In this document: positions 21,192 to 25,876 of the stretch, piece by piece
Layout of the letters: every line of letters starts with the position of its first letter
Position numbering within the stretch: the stretch's first letter is position 1
Notes under the pieces: generated by a model
Databases searched by the model: none
What the model was told of the DNA's origin: nothing
What the model saw: the letters and a program-made list of their open reading frames with translations, nothing else
DNA from: a virus
IMG/VR virus record: IMGVR_UViG_3300045110_000186
Coordinates: 1 to 25,876 of that record
DNA: 25,876 nucleotides
Reading direction: 5' to 3' (one strand)
Position numbers and translations under genes: made by a program

Positions 21192-22628
21192 TCAGCCTCC
21201 CGTGGGCAGTTCAATCCCGATGTTCGACCCGTCCGACGCGCCGCCGATGCCCGGCGACCCGGGGGCCAGCGCGAACCCGGCGAACGTCGACGGGACGGAC
21301 CCGCCGGCGAAGACCGGCGTGCCGGTGATGTCCCCCGCGCCGGTCCCCTGGTCGTAAGCATCCCCGCAGGCGACAGAGCACAGGTTGTGGTTCTCAAGGT
21401 AGGTGGCATTCAGGCCGCCGTCGCCGTTCGCGACGCTGACGTAAACGTTGTCGCGGATCACCGTGCCGGACCCCGCGCCCTCAGACGTCTTGCCGCCCAG
21501 CATGACCTGCCCGATCGGGCCGGCCTCCCCGGTCCCGGCCTGGAACACGTTATGCGCGATGACAGAGTTGCTGTCATCCATCACCGCGATGTCCTGATAG
21601 CACCCGTCCGCGCCGGCCGCCCCGCCGGCGTGGCTGATCACGTTGCCCTCGAACACGTTGTCATGGCCGCCGTCCCACTCCGACCAGCCGCACGTGGCCA
21701 CGTCCTTCTGGTCGTGGAACCAGTTGCCCCTCATCACGTTGAAACCGTGGTCGCCGTAGTTGAAGATCGTGTCCGCGTGGATCGACTCGTTGATCCGGTT
21801 GTCCAGGCCGGTGAACTCGTTGCCGATGATCTGCGTCCCGGCACCCGCCATGATGTAGATGTCGGTCATGTCGCCGCCGGAGAACAGGTTGTTGCTGATC
21901 GTCAGCCCGATGATGTTCGCCGTGTTCACGTTGTTGAAGTCGACCCAGATCCGGCCGCCGTTACCCAGGGTGCCGGGGAACGTGTCGTGGTCGATGAGGA
22001 CGTTCGCGTGGTTCCAGGCATCGGTCCGCAGGTCGATCAGGCCGGGGCTTACTGTCGAGTGGGTGATAGCCAGGTCGTGGGAGTTGCCGTTGATGAACCC
22101 GCTGGTGACCGTGACCCCGGTGACGGTCACGAATGTCACGTTGTTCCAGTTCAGCGACATGGAGACGGCCGCGCCGGACTGCGGTTCGACGGTGACCATG
22201 CCGGTCTTGGCTCCCCCGCCGAACTGCCCGTAGTTGCCGGAGGCCAGGCACACCGTCTGCCCTGGCTGCGCGGCGGCGAACTGCGCGGCGAGATCGGATG
22301 TGGTCGCGTTCAGGTCGCATGACGGGGAGGACGTGCCTGTCGGGCTCGGGGACGGGCTGGTTGAGGTAGGTGCCGGGCTTGGCGACGGGGACGCCGCGGT
22401 CGGGCTAGGCGAGGCGGACAGGGCAGCCTGCCCCGCCCACTGCACCGGCGTCGCCGACGCCGCGCACGACGGCACGGACGTCACCGACACCCCCGTGATC
22501 CGCCCGTTCGCCAGGCACCCCGCCACCGTCACCGGCTGCGTAGCAGATGCCGCCGCGAACCCCGCCGCCCCGCCGGCCGCCAGCACGGCAGCCACGGCAA
22601 TCACGGCAACGCGGAACTTCCTGGGCAC
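21192..22628 (-). CDS. Secreted right-handed beta-helix protein with signal peptide (478 aa)
   Basis: The N terminus (MPRKFRVAVIAVAAVLAAGG) has a basic start and a hydrophobic core ending near an Ala-rich cleavage region, a classic signal peptide or anchor. A Cys-containing segment (about 35-65) and a Ser/Pro linker (about 70-100) follow, as in actinobacterial secreted enzymes. Residues 103-478 are a parallel beta-helix with repeated Asn/Gly/Asp turn motifs (NWNNVTFVTVTGVTVTSGF, NVFEGNVISH, NSVIAHNVFQ), resembling pectate-lyase or NosD-like CASH domains. I chose GTG 22628, ten codons inside the longer frame, because GGAG lies upstream and it gives a proper signal peptide. A secreted protein inside a virion-protein operon is unexpected. 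It could be a cargo gene altering the infected cell surface. Confidence 0.78.
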   Translation of the reverse strand: MPRKFRVAVIAVAAVLAAGGAAGFAAASATQPVTVAGCLANGRITGVSVTSVPSCAASATPVQWAGQAALSASPSPTAASPSPSPAPTSTSPSPSPTGTSSPSCDLNATTSDLAAQFAAAQPGQTVCLASGNYGQFGGGAKTGMVTVEPQSGAAVSMSLNWNNVTFVTVTGVTVTSGFINGNSHDLAITHSTVSPGLIDLRTDAWNHANVLIDHDTFPGTLGNGGRIWVDFNNVNTANIIGLTISNNLFSGGDMTDIYIMAGAGTQIIGNEFTGLDNRINESIHADTIFNYGDHGFNVMRGNWFHDQKDVATCGWSEWDGGHDNVFEGNVISHAGGAAGADGCYQDIAVMDDSNSVIAHNVFQAGTGEAGPIGQVMLGGKTSEGAGSGTVIRDNVYVSVANGDGGLNATYLENHNLCSVACGDAYDQGTGAGDITGTPVFAGGSVPSTFAGFALAPGSPGIGGASDGSNIGIELPTGG

Positions 22629-22722
22629 GAGACTTTGTCTCCGTTCTCCCCGCTCCACAGGTTCAAACGGACAGGTTCACGCAGGTCAGATCACCCGGAA
22701 GACTCAGCGTGCCCCCCTGCTT

Positions 22723-23325
22723 TCAGTGGAAGTAGTAGTCGCCGGTGACCTCCGGCACGCGGACCCACGTGGCACCCGCGGCCATCCACCGGGACACCAG
22801 GTCCCAGTCGATCGTGGGGATCCCCGGGAACCACCGCCACGTCGCCACGTCGAGGAGTTCCCGGCGGTGGATGATCATGGACGTGTCGATGTGGCCCTCG
22901 GCTGGCGGGTCGGAGCCGATCAGGTACTCGCCGCGGCCGTGAACATGCGTCTTCCCGTACGCAAACGAGGCGCCGCTCTCCTCCAGCGCCTGCACCAGCA
23001 GCCGCACATGCCAGGGGCGCCACGAGTTGTCGTCGTCGAGGTAGGCGATGTAGTCGCCTTTGGCCAGGTCGAGGCCGTGCAGCCGGGCGTAATGCCCCCA
23101 CTGGGCGTCCGGGTCGTGGGCGGGGAGCTCGGCGAACCGGGTCACGGCGGCCCACGCGGACCGGCAGGCAAACTCTTCCCGCAGCACCGGATCCGGGCCG
23201 TCGGAGACGACGATGTGCTCGATGGCCGGGTAGTCCTGCATGGCGACGGACGGGACGGCCCGGTTCAGCAGCAGGTCGTGGCGCTGCCACGTGGGGCTTA
23301 CGGCGGTTACGAGCGGGTCAGCCAC
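22723..23325 (-). CDS. GT2-family (GT-A) glycosyltransferase (200 aa)
   Basis: The N-terminal Rossmann-like donor domain shows VTAVSPTWQRHDLLLNRAVP, QDYPAIEHIVVSDGP (the usual strand and nucleotide-contact region) and the metal-binding YLDDDN (Asp97-99 by this start). DTSMIIHRRELLDVATW and IPTIDWDLVSRW follow, the latter providing the acidic base region. At 200 aa it is shorter than typical GT2 enzymes, a compact single domain without membrane helices. The start is taken as GTG 23325, 19 bp inside the end of the epimerase gene; a GTG at 23379 would add 18 residues that only shadow that gene. It probably adds a sugar, perhaps produced with the upstream epimerase, to a virion or host component. 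Confidence 0.85.
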   Translation of the reverse strand: MADPLVTAVSPTWQRHDLLLNRAVPSVAMQDYPAIEHIVVSDGPDPVLREEFACRSAWAAVTRFAELPAHDPDAQWGHYARLHGLDLAKGDYIAYLDDDNSWRPWHVRLLVQALEESGASFAYGKTHVHGRGEYLIGSDPPAEGHIDTSMIIHRRELLDVATWRWFPGIPTIDWDLVSRWMAAGATWVRVPEVTGDYYFH

Positions 23326-24149
23326 TGCCGGTACCAGTCGATGGTCTCGGGGACAAGATAGGGCCAGGGGTTCCGGCACACGGGGGCGGTAGCGACCACC
23401 TCGGCGTCCCGGGGCTCACCCGGCCGGGGCGGCGCCTCGGTCAGCTGCCGGGGCCCGGTAAACCCGGCCGCGATGACAATGTCCGCGGCCACCTGCGCCA
23501 CCGTAATCGGCTTGCCGCATCCCGCCTCCGTGACCTGCCCGTAGGGACCGCCGATCGCGTCCACGAGCGCCGCAGCGACGTCCGTGACGTGCACCGGGTC
23601 GACCAGCTGGCCGCCGCCGCCGCACACCTCCAGCGTCACCCTGGACAGAGCCCGGCACGCGAACGTGGGGAAAAACTTATGCACCGACGCGGGGCCGTAG
23701 GGAGGGCCGGGGAGCTGCCCCGGGCCGTACACGTGGTAGGCGCGGCAGATCACGATCTTCTCGCCCAGCCACCGGGCCCGCGCCAGGCCCAGATCCTCGG
23801 CGGCCTGCTTCGTGACCGCGTACGGGTTCAGCTGCCCCCGGTGCCCCGTGCCGATCTGCACCACCGGCACGCCCAGCTCCGCGGCGGCGTCGTACACGTT
23901 GACCGCGCCGACGATGTTGACCTCGCACGCGGCCCGTTCGGAGCCGAACAGCTCCGGGGTGCCGAGCATCCCCGCCAGGTTGATCACCGCGCCCATGTCG
24001 AGGTACCGCAGGGCGTCGGCGATGTCATCGCCGGACCGGATGTCATAGCGCGGCCGGTCGAACCGCACCGGCTCATAACCCCGGCGGGCCAGCTCCGCGC
24101 ACACATGCCCGCCGATGAACCCTGCCGACCCGGTGACCAGGACTTTCAC
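23307..24149 (-). CDS. NAD-dependent epimerase/dehydratase, extended SDR (280 aa)
   Basis: Nucleotide-sugar epimerase/dehydratase of the extended short-chain dehydrogenase family. Dinucleotide site GSAGFIGGH (Gly7 to His15), an Asp31 after the second strand suiting NAD, and the catalytic pair YAVTK (Tyr110, Lys114) are all present. INLAGM (about 56-61) and RAYHVYGPGQ (136-145) are typical elements of GalE/RmlB relatives. It is somewhat short for the family (usually 310-340 aa). GTG at 24149 overlaps the preceding stop by 4 bp. The position beside a glycosyltransferase and methyltransferase suggests it supplies a modified NDP-sugar for the same decoration pathway. The exact sugar change cannot be read from sequence. 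Confidence 0.88.
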   Translation of the reverse strand: MKVLVTGSAGFIGGHVCAELARRGYEPVRFDRPRYDIRSGDDIADALRYLDMGAVINLAGMLGTPELFGSERAACEVNIVGAVNVYDAAAELGVPVVQIGTGHRGQLNPYAVTKQAAEDLGLARARWLGEKIVICRAYHVYGPGQLPGPPYGPASVHKFFPTFACRALSRVTLEVCGGGGQLVDPVHVTDVAAALVDAIGGPYGQVTEAGCGKPITVAQVAADIVIAAGFTGPRQLTEAPPRPGEPRDAEVVATAPVCRNPWPYLVPETIDWYRQWLTRS

Positions 24150-24340
24150 GCGGGATCCTCTCGAACGTACTCGGTGCGGCCGGTTACGCCATTCAGCCCG
24201 GAGAATCTGGTCGTAGCCGCGCGGCCGGCCGGGGCGTTGAATCCGGCGTCACGCTCAGCGCGGCGGAAGTCCTCGAAGCTGACTTCGCGTTCCGGCCGTC
24301 CAGGCTCGGTGACGTAGTACCTGAACCTGGACTCCTTCAC
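24146..24340 (-). CDS. Small charged protein (64 aa)
   Basis: Sits between the methyltransferase and the epimerase with 4-bp GTGA overlaps at both ends, so it is very likely expressed. The sequence is strand-like at the start (FRYYVTEPGRPEREVSFEDF), then a basic helix with many Arg and Glu, ending in a polar segment. No family recognised, no Cys, no membrane helix. It is too short for an enzyme; it may be a regulatory or scaffold partner of the sugar-modifying enzymes around it. This is inference from position only. Confidence 0.65.
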   Translation of the reverse strand: MKESRFRYYVTEPGRPEREVSFEDFRRAERDAGFNAPAGRAATTRFSGLNGVTGRTEYVREDPA

Positions 24341-24864
24341 GCGAGCCCCCGGTACACGGCCAGCGTGTCGACATGCTCCGACGGGCCCTCCGGGAACAGC
24401 GACTCGAGCGCCAGCCGCACACCCGGGCAGCAGCAGTCCTCACCCAGGTCGTGCACGGCCAGGACCCCGCCGCCGGCGAGCAGCTTGCGGGCCGCCCCCA
24501 CGTCCGCCAGGACCCCGGACGCGGTGTGGTCGCCGTCGATGAACACCAGCCCATACGGGCCGCTGAGGCGGTCGAGGGCGGCGGGGGACTCGCCCCGCAC
24601 CACCGTCACCTGCCCGGCCACCCCCGCGCCCTTGAGGTTGGCCAGCATAACCCCATGCGAGTTCAGCCGGTCATGCGGGTCAACCGCCGTCACGTGCTTC
24701 GCCCCGCCCAGGACCATCACCGCCGCGGAGTACCCGAACGCCGACCCGACCTCCAGCACGTCCCGGCCGTCAGCCAGCCGCGCCAGGGTCTCCGCCTCCG
24801 GGCCGGTCAGCGACGTGTTGATCAGGCGGCCGCCTGCGGGCATGTCACGCCACGGCAGGTGCAC
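24337..24864 (-). CDS. SAM-dependent class I methyltransferase (175 aa)
   Basis: Compact Rossmann methyltransferase of the Methyltransf_24/O-methyltransferase-like type. Motif I is VLEVGSAFGYSA (from residue 36), the acidic residue after strand 2 is Asp62 (AVDPHD), and the FIDGDH element (108-113) matches the catalytic, metal-proximal part of such enzymes. A C-terminal CCCPG run (144-148) and an EHVDTLAVYRG ending follow. GTG at 24864 is preceded by AGGAGG formed at the stop of the upstream gene. In phage clusters with glycosyltransferases such enzymes typically methylate sugars (O-methylation); this acceptor is likely but not proven. Confidence 0.88.
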   Translation of the reverse strand: MHLPWRDMPAGGRLINTSLTGPEAETLARLADGRDVLEVGSAFGYSAAVMVLGGAKHVTAVDPHDRLNSHGVMLANLKGAGVAGQVTVVRGESPAALDRLSGPYGLVFIDGDHTASGVLADVGAARKLLAGGGVLAVHDLGEDCCCPGVRLALESLFPEGPSEHVDTLAVYRGLA

Positions 24865-24873
24865 CCGCGCCTC

Positions 24874-25239
24874 CTAGATCGTCGTTGCCTGGCACCCGGC
24901 GCAGCAGGCCGTCATCCGCCGCCGCCAGAACATGTTCGCCCGGGACGGGTCCCCGGCGCCCTTCGTATGCGCGTAGAACACCTTCCCGTCGAGCGCCGCG
25001 TACGCGTGCACCGCCCGGAGGGTCACGTCCTCGAACCCCGCCGGGGCGGTCATGGCGACCTGCCATCCCGGGCCGAGGGCGGCGATGGCGGCCTGGCAGT
25101 TGCCCGGCGAGCCGACGACTCCGGCGGCCTTGTAGTCCAGCGCGGCGGCGAGGCCGGAGGCGTCCAGGGCGGCCAGGTGCTCCGCCACCGGCGCCTCCCA
25201 GGCACCATCCGCGTACACGTGGTAGAAGTGGGCCAGCAT
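24874..25239 (-). CDS. Short glycosyltransferase-like protein with HTKG motif (121 aa)
   Basis: Resembles the N-terminal half of a family of sugar-transferase-like proteins found in polysaccharide clusters: FYHVYADGAWEAPVAEHLAA, a middle strand region, then the key HTKG (in VFYAHTKGAGDP) and NMFWRRRMT. In the longer relatives I recall, the Trp-Arg-x-x-Met segment is followed by another 80-100 residues. Here the protein ends after an unusual Cys-Cys-Ala-Gly-Cys run, and the methyltransferase ribosome site begins in the stop codon, so the second half has been lost or never existed. ATG at 25239 shares one base with the upstream stop (TGATG). Activity on its own is uncertain. Confidence 0.65.
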   Translation of the reverse strand: MLAHFYHVYADGAWEAPVAEHLAALDASGLAAALDYKAAGVVGSPGNCQAAIAALGPGWQVAMTAPAGFEDVTLRAVHAYAALDGKVFYAHTKGAGDPSRANMFWRRRMTACCAGCQATTI

Positions 25240-25469
25240 CAGCTGTGCGCCTGCTCGCGGATCTCGATCTCGGCGCCGTCCAGCACGTGGGTCAGGTCCA
25301 GCAGCCGCGTGTCGCCGAACCGCTCGACGTACATGATCACCGCTTTGTCGATGGTGATGTCGATGACAACCCGGTAGACGTAATCCCCGCCACGGATTAT
25401 GCCCGCCTCGGTGAGCACCTCGAGCATCTTCCTGCCGTGCATCCGCATCGGCCGGCCAGGTTCAGGCAT
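25239..25469 (-). CDS. Small conserved phage protein (76 aa)
   Basis: Starts at ATG 25469 after CTAGGAGA; longer upstream extension is an Arg/Pro-rich shadow of the tail terminator. The product has a Met-rich N-terminal helix, then VVIDITIDKAVIMYVERFGD, LLDLTHVLDGAEIEI and an acidic end. This pattern (VVIDxxVxxxVxxYVERxGD) is familiar from many short phage and prophage proteins of unknown function. It directly follows the tail terminator and precedes the accessory sugar genes, marking the border between core tail genes and the insert. Function unknown. Confidence 0.72.
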   Translation of the reverse strand: MPEPGRPMRMHGRKMLEVLTEAGIIRGGDYVYRVVIDITIDKAVIMYVERFGDTRLLDLTHVLDGAEIEIREQAHS

Positions 25470-25476
25470 GGGTCTC

Positions 25477-25876
25477 CTAGGTGCCGGTGAACGTGTCGCA
25501 GGCCACGCCGAACTGCACCGTGGCCACGGCGCCGTCGGGGCGCTGCTCCTGCCGCAGCGCATGCGGGCCCATGTGGGCGTCGCCCACCGTCCCGGACAGG
25601 CGGCGGTCGGCCCGGACCACCGCCCCGCACGCAGCGTGCAGCGCATAGGCGCGGGTCCGGGCGGCGGCCATATCGTTCTGGCCGTCCAGGACCATGGCGG
25701 CGCACCGGATCGTGAACAGCTCCCGGTCATCAGCGTCGCCGAAAACCTCCGGGGTCACGGTCGCATCGGCGGCCAGCAGGTCGGAGGGCTGCCCGTACCA
25801 GCCGACCAGGACGGCCTCGAGCGACGGGGAGCCGGTGACGACGGGACCGTCCCGGACGTCGACGCCGGCCAGGGCG
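25477..25876 (-). CDS. Tail terminator protein (partial, cut by window edge)
   Basis: The frame is open to the right edge (at least 132 codons visible, 5' end missing). It matches phage tail terminator proteins: GPVVTGSPSLEAVLVGWYGQ, DDRELFTIRCAAMVLDGQ, AAARTRAYALHAACGAVVRAD and the C-terminal VATVQFGVACDTFTGT strands. The tail terminator caps the tube and connects it to the head. It is the first of the core tail genes in the transcript; the tail tube itself follows only after a roughly 10 kb accessory insert. A GTG at 25758 could be mistaken for the start, but conserved residues continue upstream. Confidence 0.85.
   Translation of the reverse strand, partial: ALAGVDVRDGPVVTGSPSLEAVLVGWYGQPSDLLAADATVTPEVFGDADDRELFTIRCAAMVLDGQNDMAAARTRAYALHAACGAVVRADRRLSGTVGDAHMGPHALRQEQRPDGAVATVQFGVACDTFTGT

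Noticed and set aside
23325-23379. An upstream GTG start adding 18 residues to the GT2 gene
   Set aside because: The extra residues are only the out-of-frame reading of the epimerase gene end, and the GT2 fold begins at the chosen start.
1-25876. tRNA genes, riboswitches, transposases or integrase
   Set aside because: None were recognised on reading both strands; a tRNAscan/Infernal run would be needed to exclude weak tRNAs or RNA families.

Overview
The window is the tail and lysis part of a siphovirus-type actinobacteriophage, or of a prophage. The evidence for an actinobacterial host is the very high G+C, strong G/C preference at third codon positions, frequent GTG and TTG starts, and tail protein sequence motifs typical of actinophages. 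The sequence does not show whether it is a free phage or integrated. No integrase, att site, tRNA, CRISPR array or insertion sequence was seen.

Nearly everything is one long late transcription unit on the minus strand, read from the right edge to the left. Genes are packed with 1-4 bp overlaps (ATGA, GTGA, TGATG). In transcription order it holds: a tail terminator (cut by the right edge), a small conserved protein, and then a roughly 10 kb accessory block. That block contains a short glycosyltransferase-like protein, a SAM methyltransferase, an NAD-dependent epimerase, a GT2 glycosyltransferase, a secreted beta-helix protein, three or four exposed structural proteins including a beta-helix tailspike, a 701-residue Ala/Pro/Thr repeat protein and a CgeB-like GT-B glycosyltransferase. 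The core tail genes then resume: major tail protein, HK97 gp10-like protein, tail assembly chaperone with an apparent -1 frameshift product, tape measure protein with two peptidoglycan-hydrolase domains, and a minor tail protein with a carbohydrate-binding-like insert. After these come two small proteins, two paralogous fibre-type proteins separated by a HAD phosphatase, small coiled-coil and membrane proteins, an HNH endonuclease, a holin-like protein, a 44-residue zinc-ribbon protein and an endolysin.

Several short genes run the other way. At the left edge, three plus-strand genes converge on the endolysin at a strong hairpin. At 5969-6533 a two-gene plus-strand unit (conserved small protein plus ribbon-helix-helix protein) has its own sigma70-like promoter carrying two 13-bp operator-like palindromes. 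At 12751-12977 two very small plus-strand ORFs (membrane protein, basic protein) fill the gap between chaperone and tape measure. At 15411-15767 a zinc-ribbon protein lies antisense to the late transcript.

The most interesting themes are: (i) a probable virion-decoration (glycosylation) cassette inserted between tail terminator and tail tube, with candidate acceptor proteins beside it; (ii) the self-contained operator/RHH module embedded antisense in the tail operon; (iii) the tail chaperone frameshift; and (iv) the very small convergent gene pair. All functional statements come from reading the sequence and from remembered family features; no database search was run.
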